DNA of 64,000 nucleotides, from positions 29,941,246 through 30,005,245 of the forward strand of contig NC_077241.1 in assembly GCF_947179165.1 (NCBI RefSeq). The letters are read 5' to 3'. A program made the translations under genes and the position numbers. Positions 1 to 12,300 of this stretch are shown piece by piece. The stretch is from Solanum dulcamara. Its lineage: Eukaryota > Streptophyta > Magnoliopsida > Solanales > Solanaceae. Numbering within the stretch: position 1 is the first letter of the stretch; every line of letters begins with the position of its first letter. The notes below the pieces were generated by a model, which did not search any database, was not told the DNA's origin, and worked only from the letters and a program-made list of their open reading frames with translations.

Positions 1-208
1 ATGGAAGCATGAGAGAGTGCCACCTGGCAGTAAGGGAGAGTGCCACGTGGCAGCAACTGGAGCAAGGGGTGGACCCCACCTTCCATGTGGCTTCCTATGG
101 TAGGAGGAAGGAATCTGTTGGCCCAATGAGGGATTGACACGTGTCACCACTTAGGGTTTTACATGTGTCACCAATTAGGGGTTGACGCATGTCACCCCCC
201 TAAAGTAG

Positions 209-244
<36 letters not shown>

Positions 245-2069
245 GACTCATTCTTATCATAAGAAAGTCATTTATCTTCCTAGTTCAAGAGACTTCTAGA
301 GAAATAAAAAAGAGAAGAAAAATCTAGAACTAGAGGGAGAGTAGGTTCGATCAAGGAGAAAGAAAGGTAAGCCTCCAATTTTGTTCCATGCATTAATTAT
401 ATAGGTTATACCATGATGTTGTGAAGATGTTAGTAATGTAAATTTATGGTTTGGAGCAGCACCAAAACGTTAGCAAGCAGCCATAAAGTTTTTGTCGCGC
501 TAAAGAAACTTCCGAGGCAAGTTTTGGTGAGTTTCAGGCAAGGTAAGATTTTCTCTTTCAAATTGGAGTTTCTGATGATGTTATAAGGTATATTACATGT
601 TTTAATAAGGTTGGAAGTGGAAAAAATGCATAAGGATGCTTGACATTAGAAACAAACTAAATTGAAGTCGTCATAGCTAAATCGAAGTCGCGTAGGGTGT
701 TGTGATTGTGGGCCGCGGTTGTAGATGGTGTGGTTGTGTGTTGCAGGTCTGTAAAAGGTTCTAAAAAGGGTGTGGGTTCTTCTGGTTTCAGCCACACGAC
801 CTCCCGCTTATTATGGTTAAAGGTTTAATGAAATAAAGGTTAAAAACTCTATTTTGGTATCGTAGTTTTGAGCTAGTTGTTTGGAGTTTTATTAGGTAAT
901 ATTGAAGTGATTTATTTATATATATGATGCTGGTTATTGTTGTTGGTATGGTTGTTGATATTTTGGCTGAGTGAAATCTCGGGGATGTTGAAGTTATAGG
1001 GGTGATGCTGCTTGATTTTCGGTAACTTTAGAACTAGTAACAAACTAGTCGAGGGTATTGGATAAGGAAATTCCTATGGGTAATTGGTTGTAGAGTTGGA
1101 AATCGGAAAGCGGAAGTTTATTAACCTCAGTATTACTCTCATGTTATTAATTCAAGGAGGTAACGAGGCGAGCTGTATTACAGTTAGTCCACAAAAGGTA
1201 TGTGAAGCTTACCCTTTCTTTTCTTTTGGCATGTCTTAGCCTTAAGTTATATATATACGAAATTTGGGAGTCATTCCATTCATAAAGTGTTGAGTAGGAG
1301 TCAAGACCTTTTTCACTTCTGGATGTTAGAACTCCTGCAATATGTGGAGTCCTCGCCTTTCAAGTCTTTTGTAGGATGATAAGTTGTACATATAAGGATT
1401 GCCTATTTCTCTCTTTGAAAGGGGCTTAAGGTAAGGGAAAGGATGTCTGATATGAGTTTAGGGATAATTACATTTAGAGGTTCCGGACGTAATTCGTGAC
1501 TCATAGTCACCTCTGAATACTAAGGGTCCTAAAGTAGTTAGATTACTATTCCCGAGCCACCTATATATTGAATAGTACGTGGAAATATAAGCTCCTATCC
1601 TGAAAGGCTCTGAGAAGTAAATGTCTTTGATTGCATAAGCTGTATTTATGATTGTATAGGCTATGTGTCTGATTGCATCAATTGTGTCTTTGATTGCATA
1701 AACTGTGTGGCATTAGCTTGGTACACGCCTGTGGTTCCTGAGGCCCTAATTGATGAAATCCCTAATAACATCTAAAGGGTACCTTGGAGAATTACTTTCT
1801 TGGTCTTCAAGTGACGGTTCACTTGACTGTTTTATAGAGTCTTTGGAGATGACCTAGTTGGATATGGTTTCTCACTACTCTACTCATGCATATGGTAACC
1901 CTTTTTTCACTAAGTCCCAGGATGGGCCGGGAACGTTATCAGGCACAACTTTATTACTTCTTCACCGAGTTTCGGGCCAACTATATATATGTATGTATAA
2001 AGTATACGATGATGAAATGCCGTATACGATGAAGTTGAAGCATACGATGACGCTGTATGTGATGAAGTG
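1..2069 (+). mobile_element. Plus-strand gypsy LTR fragment, 5' end outside window
   Basis: This is an LTR of the same superfamily as those of elements B, D and E. It starts inside U3, with CCACGTGGCAG and TGACACGTGTCACC motifs near 45-190. A TATA-rich stretch follows at 211-240, then the transcribed part, with the recurring blocks 'gcatgtctta' near 1229 and 'tatacgatgatgaaatgcc' near 2003. The same order is seen in the D LTRs (43843-47366 and 51059-54667). It stops abruptly at 2069, where the minus-strand array begins, so its last part (minisatellite, CAGTAC/GTACTG hairpin and GTGACA end) is missing. I see no coding potential; a 70-codon frame near 1858 is LTR sequence. Confidence 0.8.
211..240. 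repeat. (TA)15 microsatellite at the LTR TATA position
   Basis: Thirty bases of uninterrupted TA dinucleotides lie where the related LTRs carry a short TATATATG promoter motif, just downstream of the TGTCACC block. This is probably an expansion of the LTR TATA box. Confidence 0.9.
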
Positions 2070-2108
2070 ATTGAAACATCGTATACAACATTTTTAGGGG
2101 ATGTTACA
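2070..2108 (-). mobile_element. Truncated 39-bp 3' LTR stub of array unit 1
   Basis: The segment from 'ttgaaacatcgtatac' to 'ggggatgttaca' matches the last 39 bases of the full LTRs at 9177 and 16243. The rest of this LTR is replaced by the plus-strand LTR ending at 2069, so the array end was cut by deletion or recombination. Confidence 0.8.
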
Positions 2109-2110
2109 TT

Positions 2111-2141
2111 ATCTCCCCCTTGGGAATATTCGTCCTCGAAT
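2111..2141 (-). other. Polypurine tract and adjacent hairpin, unit 1
   Basis: On the minus strand AAGGGGGAGAT directly precedes the LTR stub, as expected for the plus-strand primer of reverse transcription. Just upstream, ATTCG-AGGA-CGAAT (2128-2141) can form a 5-bp stem. The equivalent hairpin is seen in elements B and D. Confidence 0.75.
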
Positions 2142-2311
2142 GAGAAAAGACTTAGTTTGAGTAGAGTAGAGTGTTAACAAACAACCTATCATTAATGCAA
2201 CAGTGTAATTTAAAATATCATTTAAAATATATTTCATAATTTTGCAAGCATATGACAAGAAAAGTTGAGATGTAAGGATTTCAAGTAATTGAGCAAGGAC
2301 AACTTAATACC

Positions 2312-5300
2312 TTAGGTTTGGGTAGAGGGGAAAAGATGAGGGTATCTCTTAATCATATCCGCTTCCGCTTCCCATGTTGCACTTTCTATTTGTTGATTCC
2401 TCCAAAGGACTTTAACAGATGCAACTTCTTTGGTCCTCAATCTCTTAACTTGCCGGTCCAAAATTTCCACAGGAACTTCTTCATAGGTCAAGTTTTCTTC
2501 AATATTCACTACTCCCATAGGTACAATGGAACTAGGATCACCCACATGTTTTTTCAACATAGACACGTGAAACACCGGATGAACCATGGCCATTTCCAAT
2601 GGTAATTCCAACTCATATGCAACCTTACCAACACGTCTCACGATTATATAAGGCCCTACATATCTAGGGCTCAATTTCCCTTTCTTACCAAATCGAACCA
2701 CACCTTTCATGGGTGAAACCTTCAGATACACCCAATCATCCACATTAAACTCAAGATCCCTTCTCCTAGTGTCAGAATAGGACTTTTGACGACTTTGAGC
2801 CGTCTTCAACCTTTCTCTAATGATCTTCACCTTCTCTAAAGCATCAAGTACCAAATCGGGGCCCAACAAGGTCATCTCACCTACTTCGAACCAACCAACC
2901 GGTGATCTACATCGTCTCCCATACAAAGCCTCAAACGGTGCCATCTCAATACTTGAGTGGTAACTATTATTATAGGCAAACTCGATGAGAGGTAGATGAT
3001 CATCCCAATTCCCTTTAAACTCCAACACACAAGCCCTTAACATATCCTCTAGTGTTTGAATCGTCCTTTTGGCTTGCCCATCCGTTTGAGGATGGAATGC
3101 TGTGCTCAACTTTACCTTAGTACCGAGGCCTTTTTGAAATGATCTCCAGAAGTGAGAAGTGAATTGGGTACCACGATCCAAAATAATGGATAATGGCACA
3201 CCATGCAACCTCACCAACTCCCGAATATACAACTTGGCATAGTCTTCGGCACTATAGGAAGTTTTAACCGGTAGGAAGTGAGCTGACTTAGTCATTCTAT
3301 CAACAATTACCCAAATTGAGTCATGACGCTTCCGGGTATGAGGCAAACCCACTACAAAATCCATATTCACATCTTCCCACTTCCAAGTTGGGATTTCAAT
3401 GTCTTGGGCTAGGCCACCCGGCCTTTGATGTTCGGCCTTCACTTGTTGGCAATTCGTACATTCGGACACAAACCTTGCTATGTCCTTCTTCATGCCACCC
3501 CACCAATACAACTCCTTTAAGTCTTGGTACATTTTTGTTGAACCGGGATGAATGGAGTATGTAGAATTATGAGCCTCCATCATGATCAAACTCCTTAAGC
3601 CATCAACATTTGGAACACATATCCGACCTTGATAGTACAGTACCCCATCTCCCCCTTGAGAAAAGACCTCTATCTTCTTTTCCTTTACCAACTTCTTTAA
3701 CTCGATAAACTTTGGGTCAAGATCTTGCTTGGATTTAACATCCACCACCAAAGAGGATTCAGACCTATTTTGAACAACCATACCCCCATCATTAGTACCA
3801 CACAACTTCACCCCTAATCTAGCCAATCGGTGAACATCTTTCACCAACTCCCTCTTACTTTCATCCACATGGGCCATACTCCCCATAGACACTCTACTAA
3901 GTGCATCAGCAACCACATTAGCTTTACCCGGATGATAGTGCACACTCATGTCATAGTCCTTAAGGAGTTCTAGCCACCTCCTTTGCCTTAGGTTAAGGTC
4001 CTTTTGGGTGAACACATACTGAAGACTCTTATGATCAGTATACACATCCACATGCACCCCATAGAGGTAATGCCTCCAAATCTTCAGAGCAAAAACAACG
4101 GCCGCCAATTCAAGGTCATGGGTAGGGTAGTTACGCTCATGCACCTTTAATTGCCTAGAAGCATAGGCTATGACCTTGCCGTTTTGCATTAAGACACAAC
4201 CTAAACCAATCTTTGAAGCATCACAATAAACTACAAACCCCTCTAATCCTTCTGGGAGAGTTAAAATAGGAGCAGAGGTAAGTCGATCTTTTAAGGTCTG
4301 GAAACTCTTCTCACACTCATCTGTCCATATGAATTTGGATTTCTTTTGGGTCAATTTTGTCATAGGAGATGAGATGGAAGAAAAGCCTTTGACGAACCTT
4401 CTATAGTACCCGGCTAGACCTAAGAAGCTCCTAATGTCTGAAGGAGATAATGGTCTAGGCCAATTTTTGACTGCCTCTATTTTCTTAGGATCAACCTTGA
4501 TTCCATCACCGGACACTACGTGACCAAGAAATGCTACCTCCTTTAACCAAAATTCACACTTACTAAATTTTGCAAATAATTGTCTATCCCTCAGTATTTG
4601 AAGCACAACTCTCAAGTGATTTTTATGTTCTTCCTCACCCCGAGAGTAAATTAAAATATCATCAATGAAGACTACTACAAAGGTATCAAGGTAAGGTTTG
4701 AACACCCTATTCATCAAGTCCATAAACACCGCCGGTGCATTCGTCAACCCAAAACTCATCACCACAAACTCATAGTGACCATACCTTGTTCGGAAGGCTG
4801 TTTTGGGAATGTCACACTCCCTTACCCGTAGTTGGTGATAGCCGGACCGAAGGTCGATCTTGGAGAAGTGACTTGCCCCTTGCAATTGATCAAACAAGTC
4901 ATCTATTCTAGGGAGTGGGTACTTGTTCTTAATGGTCATCTTATTTAATTGCCGGTAGTCTATGCACATTCGAAGTGACCCATCCTTCTTTCTTACAAAT
5001 AGAACGGGAGCACCCCATGGAGAAATACTTGGTCTTATGAACCCCTTCTTTAATAAGTCCTTTAACTGTTCCTTCAACTCTTTTAATTCTGCCGGGGCCA
5101 TACGGTAAGGAGGAATAGAGATAGGTTGGGTATCAGGGAGGAGATCGATACCAAAATCAACTTCCCTTTCGGGAGGGACACCAGGAAGGTCATCGGGGAA
5201 TTCATTGACTATAGGAACTGACTCAAGAGAAGGACTTTTGGAGTTGACATCCCTAACACTCACAATGTGGTAAATACATCCCTTAGAAATCATTTTACGG

Positions 5301-6634
5301 GCCTTAAGATAAGAAATAAACTGACCCTTCACCATCGAATCATGACCCTGCCATTCAATAACAGGCTCATTTGGAAATTGGAATTTGACTCGACGATTCC
5401 TACAATCTATGGAAGCATAAGATGCATGTAACCAATCCATCCCAAGAATGACATCGAAATCTATCATGTCAAGCTCAATGAGATCACAAGGAATAACTTT
5501 ATGCAAGACAGACACAAGGCAACCCCTATAGACCTTTCTAGCAATAACTGACTCACCAACGGGGGTAGACACCAAATAGGGCTCTAATAACATTTCAGGT
5601 AAAACATCAAATCTATTAGCAAGGAATGGAGTAACAAAAGATAAATTTGCACCCGGATCTAATAGTGCATACACATCAAAAGAAAAGACCTTTAACATAC
5701 CGGTAATGACATTAGGTGCATCCTCAACCTCTTGTCTCCCATGCAAGGGGTAAAAGTGGTTGGTGCGTTGGACACCTCCTTGGACTTGTTGACCATGAGC
5801 AATTTGTCCTTGAGTCCTACCACCACCATCTCTACAATCCTTAGCATGGTGGCCCAGCTTGCCACACTTAAAGCATGCATTGGAGCCGGCTAAGCACCCC
5901 CTTGATCTCTCTCTAAGCTTCTCTTCTTTGATTTGTTCTGCATAAGTCATTAACCGAGAGATGTCCATCTCCTTGACCAACATGGCTATTTTGCACTCCT
6001 TGGACACCAAGCTTGAGACACCGGAAATAAACTTGCTCATTCTAGCTCTTGGGTCGGAGACCATGAAGGGAGCATACTTTGACAACTTAGTGAATTTGAG
6101 AGCATACTCCCTCATGCTCATACTTCCTTGACGGAGGTTGATAAACTCTTGGATTTTGGCCTCCCTTAGCTCCAATGGGAAGAAGCGATCTAAGAAGGCA
6201 CCTTTAAACTCTTCCCATTCTATCGGCCCTATTTCTTCATCCCTCTCAACAACTCATTGTTCATACCACACTCGAGCCACACCTTTGAGTTGATAGGCCA
6301 CTAGCTCGGCCTTCTCATTTGGTGGCACACCCATGATGGCCACAATCCGGTACACCTCATTAATGAACTCCATAGGGTCCTCATCTAGTTTAGAACCATC
6401 GAACTCAGGTGGATTCATCCTTTGGAAATCCCGAATCCTAAAGGCTGCATTTTGTATTTGGGGAGGAGGAACACCTAAATTCCCTTGGTTGGCTACGACT
6501 TGAGCTAACAAAGTAATAACACTGCGAAACTCAGCATGGGTTACCCCATCCTTATGATGTTGGGAATTGGGAACCGGAGGAGTTTGGTCCTCATCGTCAA
6601 CCCTTGCTCTTCGAGGTGTTCTTCCACGAGTCAT
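2312..6634 (-). pseudogene. Chromovirus gag-pol polyprotein, copy 1 (gag stop, integrase Glu lost)
   Basis: One continuous frame of 1441 codons with a single internal UGA at 6254-6256. The gag start is at 6634 (MTRGRTPRRA). Numbering from the methionine after the stop (6175): the gag capsid continues to about residue 95; a CCHC knuckle ([14 protein letters not shown]) lies at 101-114; the protease motif LLDPGA at 171-176; reverse transcriptase about 360-540 with FIDDIL at 503-508; RNase H about 645-760 with YCDAS; the integrase HHCC zinc region at 869-909; and the integrase core has D939 and D1000. The third catalytic residue, expected as Glu 36 positions after D1000, is Lys 1036 (codon 3068-3070). 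A chromodomain-like tail rich in basic residues ends the protein. The UGA should stop Gag early and the Lys should abolish strand transfer, so I call it defective although it is otherwise well preserved. Confidence 0.9.
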
Positions 6635-6850
6635 TATCTATAGGACACAAAATGGGTCGTTAGTTAAAGGAAAGCTTAGGATGCTCTAAGGCACGACATG
6701 AATTTGAAAGAAGTGAAATTGTTTTCCTAAACGCCTCATAGTCTCCTATTCATAATTGTGGCGCGCTTCACAACCATGAACAAGACCCTATTCGACACGG
6801 TATGTTGGACTCCAAGGACCATTCAAAACCTCTGGCTCTGATACCAAGTT
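6635..6850 (-). other. 5' leader and tRNA-iMet primer-binding site, unit 1
   Basis: The untranslated leader lies between the LTR and the gag start. On the minus strand TGGTATCAGAGCCA (6833-6846) begins four bases inside the LTR end at 6851. It matches the usual plant initiator-methionine tRNA primer-binding site. The rest of the leader holds no other recognisable feature. Confidence 0.9.
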
Positions 6851-9177
6851 TGTCACGACCCAAGCCTAGGGCCTAGACGTGACATGGCGAATGAGGAACC
6901 CGAAAGTACCTCAAACAAGCCTCTTAGCATTCTTTTAGCCTTTCATAGGTAATGATGATAAATAAACAAGCGGAAATCATAATAAATCTTCAACTTACAT
7001 ATGTCCAACAATACCTCTAACTATTAGATTTAACGGGGCTAAGACAAGTCCCTAGCTCACCCTCAATCATAATAGAAGAAATTCCATAGTAAAATATCTT
7101 AACATATCATAAACTAGAAAGATAAAGGAGTATTGTTCCCGGAACATGGGAACTCACCAAAAGTAGTCTTCAATTGAATATCAACTAGCCACGTGGAGGA
7201 GAATGAAGAGGAGCACTGATCCCTACATGGTGATATCATGTAGGCAAAAGAGTATGCATTAGTACTTTGAATGTACTAAGTATGTAAGGATGCATGAACA
7301 TTGAGGAAACATTAAAACATTTATGTAATATGGAACATAATTTAATGTATGCATAATAAATCATATATATATCCTTTAAAACATTCACTTTGTGGGAAAT
7401 TAACCATAACCGACATTTAAGACCATGCGAGCTATTACATGGAATCCAACATAACCCCCTACGTTGGCCGGGGAGACTACTTGCCGGGTAGAACTCCGTC
7501 AACTTCATTCGTTTCTTTAACTTTAACTTTAAGGGCTATTTATGGATCCATTAGCCTAAGCCTACAAGGGCTCCTATGTTGGCACATAGTTAATGAGACA
7601 AGGGGTTGCTACTAGGATTCCCTTACCGAATCCCACCTCAATGCCTCATTCGGTGCTAAGTCAATCCCACAGAATAGTTTAATACTTCAAAATATTCATA
7701 GCATATAACTTGAGAATTCAAACATCATATTCGTTAGAATAGCTCATTAAAACATTTGATAATTCAAATATGCAAGAATTGTCCTTATTGCACAAAGAAT
7801 CCATCATTCATATTATTTCATCATTCTTTCATTTCATAAGACTCTCTTTTTTTTTATCATACATATTGCTTTCATAAACATTTATTTGGAGTCAAAGCTT
7901 TCAAGTCAAACTTTATTAAAAACATAGTAAAACTAGGTGGGTTCAAATCACTTCAACTTGCAAATATGTATGTAAATAAATATACATAAATACTTTGAAA
8001 TCCATTAATTAAAAATCATGCTTTAAACAACCCACCATGAATTTCAAGAACCTTTAAATAGATAAATAAAAGAATTACTTGTAAACCATCAATTCATACA
8101 TATGAAATTATGTTGCATCAAAATAGAGCAATAATCATTAGTTTAACCATGATTCATATTATTAAGTAAAATTAAGAATTACCATAAGAAAATATTACTT
8201 GAAATCAAGAGACTTAATTGAAAGAGTTTTTGGACTACATGGGTGGAAGAACCCATGGATAAATACCCACATAACTTAGAGTAGAGCTTAGAGAAAATAA
8301 ATATAATTTATCATATAATCAAAATAATTTAGACATGATAGTGGAAGGAATACTCTCATTGAAGCCTTACATACCTGGAAACCGAAGCTTTAGTTGGTAC
8401 CGGAAGACTTAATGACCACTCTTGAGTCCTAGCTTTTCTCCTTGCCGGAACGTTTTGTGTACTACCCGGAATATATGAATTACCGGAATAGTATTTCTTC
8501 ACTACTAAGAACTAAAACTATATTTGAGAATGTGTAAAGAAGTGTATAGAGAGAAGATTTGCTTGAGAAAGCTTGATGAATAAAATGAGGAAATAAGGTG
8601 GGTATTTATAGGTGGGAAAGAGGACCTAACAATAAAAAAAATAATTATAAATAAAAATCTGAAAATTTAGTGGAATATATTGATGTCATGGATGATGTTA
8701 AATGGAGGATAATTTATGTCATGAGTGATGTCAAATGTATCTAGATCTTTCTATGGTAGGTGAAATGAGTTATCTTTGATAGAATACTCGTTTTGGGAGC
8801 TACGTTTGAATAAGATAAATTCCTTATTAGGATTTGGTGTCTTCATAAGAATTGTAGATATGGAAGTCTAGTTTCATATCGTTCAAGAATCAACCAATTT
8901 GGATAAACCTACAGTGAGATATGATTTTTCTTCTATAAACACTCATTTCCGTCACAGCATCCTACCTTACAAAGATTAATTTATTTGACCTACTTAACCT
9001 CCGAATCTTAAAATATGGTCTTCATAATAGTTGTAGGTAATGATCTTGTGGTTACTCAAAAATTTGAATCACTCAATTTGGATATTCCTATGAAAAGTTA
9101 TGACCAAACTACAGAGGCTGTATCATGTTTAGGCAAAAATTGAAATATCGTATACAACGTTTTTAGGGGATGTTACA
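6851..9177 (-). mobile_element. Shared middle LTR of the tandem array
   Basis: This 2327-bp LTR runs in plus coordinates from tgtcacgaccc to gggatgttaca, so on the minus strand it has TG..CA ends. It serves as 5' LTR of unit 1 and 3' LTR of unit 2. By eye it differs from the LTR at 13919-16243 at only about a dozen sites. U3 lies on the right (about 8610-9177) and the transcribed part on the left. A 90-codon minus frame at 7236-7508 is LTR sequence and not a credible gene. Confidence 0.9.
8603..8610 (-). promoter_or_regulatory. LTR TATA box (TATAAATA)
   Basis: On the minus strand TATAAATACCCACC is a good plant TATA box. It lies about 570 bases into the LTR, where a U3 promoter is expected, and an equal copy lies at 15669-15676. 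Confidence 0.6.
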
Positions 9178-9379
9178 TTATCTCCCCTTGGGAATATTCG
9201 TCCTCGAATGAGAAAAGACTTAGTTTGAGTAGAGTAGAGTGTTAACAAACAACCTATCATTAATGCAACAGTGTAATTTAAAATATTATTTAAAATATAT
9301 TTCATAATTTTGCAAGCATATGACAAGAAAAGTTGAGATGTAAGGATTTCAAGTAATTGAGCAAGGACAACTTAATACC
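9178..9379 (-). other. 3' untranslated region with polypurine tract, unit 2
   Basis: This is the equivalent of 2109-2311. The polypurine tract at 9180-9188 is one G shorter than in unit 1. The ATTCG/CGAAT hairpin lies next to it. No coding content. Confidence 0.75.
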
Positions 9380-12300
9380 TTAGGTTTGGGTAGAGGGGAA
9401 AAGATGAGGGTATCTCTTAATCATATCCGCTTCCGCTTCCCATGTTGCACTTTCTATTTGTTGATTCCTCCAAAGGACTTTAACAGATGCAACTTCTTTG
9501 GTCCTCAATCTCTTAACTTGCCGGTCCAAAATTTCCACAGGAACTTCTTCATAGGTCAAGTTTTCTTCAATATTCACTACTCTCATAGGTACAATGGAAC
9601 TAGGATCACCCACATGTTTTTTCAACATAGACACGTGAAACACCGGATGAACCATGGCCATTTCCAATGGTAATTCCAACTCATATGCAACCTTACCAAC
9701 ACGTCTCACGATTATATAAGGCCCTACATATCTAGGGCTCAATTTCCCTTTCTTACCAAATCGAACCACACCTTTCATGGGTGAAACCTTCAGATACACC
9801 CAATCATCCACATTAAACTCAAGATCCCTTCTCCTAGTGTCAGAATAGGACTTTTGACGACTTTGAGCCGTCTTCAACCTTTCTCTAATGATCTTCACCT
9901 TCTCTAAAGCATCAAGTACCAAATCGGGGCCCAACAAGGTCATCTCACCTACTTCGAACCAACCAACCGGTGATCTACATCGTCTCCCATACAAAGCCTC
10001 AAACGGTGCCATCTCAATACTTGAGTGGTAACTATTATTATAGGCAAACTCGATGAGAGGTAGATGATCATCCCAATTCCCTTTAAACTCCAACACACAA
10101 GCCCTTAACATATCCTCTAGTGTTTGAATCGTCCTTTTGGCTTGCCCATCCATTTGAGGATGGAATGCTGTGCTCAACTTTACCTTAGTACCGAGGCCTT
10201 TTTGAAATGATCTCCAGAAGTGAGAAGTGAATTGGGTACCACGATCCAAAATAATGGATAATGGCACACCATGCAACCTCACCAACTCCCGAATATACAA
10301 CTTGGCATAGTCTTCGGCACTATAGGAAGTTTTAACCGGTAGGAAGTGAGCTGACTTAGTCATTCTATCAACAATTACCCAAATTGAGTCATGACGCTTC
10401 CGGGTATGAGGCAAACCCACTACAAAATCCATATTCACATCTTCCCACTTCCAAGTTGGGATTTCAATGTCTTGGGCTAGGCCACCCGGCCTTTGATGTT
10501 CGGCCTTCACTTGTTGGCAATTCGTACATTCGGACACAAACCTTGCTATGTCCTTCTTCATGCCACCCCACCAATACAACTCCTTTAAGTCTTGGTACAT
10601 TTTTGTTGAACCGGGATGAATGGAGTATGTAGAATTATGAGCCTCCATCATGATCAAACTCCTTAAGCCATCAACATTTGGAACACATATCCGACCTTGA
10701 TAGTACAGTACCCCATCTCCCCCTTGAGAAAAGACCTCTATCTTCTTTTCCTTTACCAACTTCTTTAACTCGATAAACTTTGGGTCAAGATCTTGCTTGG
10801 ATTTAACATCCACCACCAAAGAGGATTCAGACCTATTTTGAACAACCATACCCCCATCATTAGTACCACACAACTTCACCCCTAATCTAGCCAATCGGTG
10901 AACATCTTTCACCAACTCCCTCTTACTTTCATCCACATGGGCCATACTCCCCATAGACACTCTACTAAGTGCATCAGCAACCACATTAGCTTTACCCGGA
11001 TGATAGTGCACACTCATGTCATAGTCCTTAAGGAGTTCTAGCCACCTCCTTTGCCTTAGGTTAAGGTCCTTTTGGGTGAACACATACTGAAGACTCTTAT
11101 GATCAGTATACACATCCACATGCACCCCATAGAGGTAATGCCTCCAAATCTTCAGAGCAAAAACAACGGCCGCCAATTCAAGGTCATGGGTAGGGTAGTT
11201 ACGCTCATGCACCTTTAATTGCCTAGAAGCATAGGCTATGACCTTGCCGTTTTGCATTAAGACACAACCTAAACCAATCTTTGAAGCATCACAATAAACT
11301 ACAAACCCCTCTAATCCTTCTGGGAGAGTTAAAATAGGAGCAGAGGTAAGTCGATCTTTTAAGGTCTGGAAACTCTTCTCACACTCATCTGTCCATATGA
11401 ATTTGGATTTCTTTTGGGTCAATTTTGTCATAGGAGATGAGATGGAAGAAAAGCCTTTGACGAACCTTCTATAGTACCCGGCTAGACCTAAGAAGCTCCT
11501 AATGTCTGAAGGAGATAATGGTCTAGGCCAATTTTTGACTGCCTCTATTTTCTTAGGATCAACCTTGATTCCATCACCGGACACTACGTGACCAAGAAAT
11601 GCTACCTCCTTTAACCAAAATTCACACTTACTAAATTTTGCAAATAATTGTCTATCCCTCAGTATTTGAAGCACAACTCTCAAGTGATTTTTATGTTCTT
11701 CCTCACCCCGAGAGTAAATTAAAATATCATCAATGAAGACTACTACAAAGGTATCAAAGTAAGGTTTGAACACCCTATTCATCAAGTCCATAAACACCGC
11801 CGGTGCATTCGTCAACCCAAAACTCATCACCACAAACTCATAGTGACCATACCTTGTTCGGAAGGCTGTTTTGGGAATGTCACACTCCCTTACCCGTAGT
11901 TGGTGATAGCCGGACCGAAGGTCGATCTTGGAGAAGTGACTTGCCCCTTGCAATTGATCAAACAAGTCATCTATTCTAGGGAGTGGGTACTTGTTCTTAA
12001 TGGTCATCTTATTTAATTGCCGGTAGTCTATGCACATTCGAAGTGACCCATCCTTCTTTCTTACAAATAGAACGGGAGCACCCCATGGAGAAATACTTGG
12101 TCTTATGAACCCCTTCTTTAATAAGTCCTTTAACTGTTCCTTCAACTCTTTTAATTCTGCCGGGGCCATACGGTAAGGAGGAATAGAGATAGGTTGGGTA
12201 TCAGGGAGGAGATCGATACCAAAATCAACTTCCCTTTCGGGAGGGACACCAGGAAGGTCATCGGGGAATTCATTGACTATAGGAATTGACTCAAGAGAAG

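Noticed and set aside
1858..2070. 70-codon plus frame
   Set aside because: It is LTR sequence recurring in D, with no family features.
2318..3564. Plus-strand frames inside gag-pol copy 1 (95 and 82 codons), repeated in copy 2
   Set aside because: These are the antisense of a strong minus-strand polyprotein and are duplicated only because the unit is duplicated.
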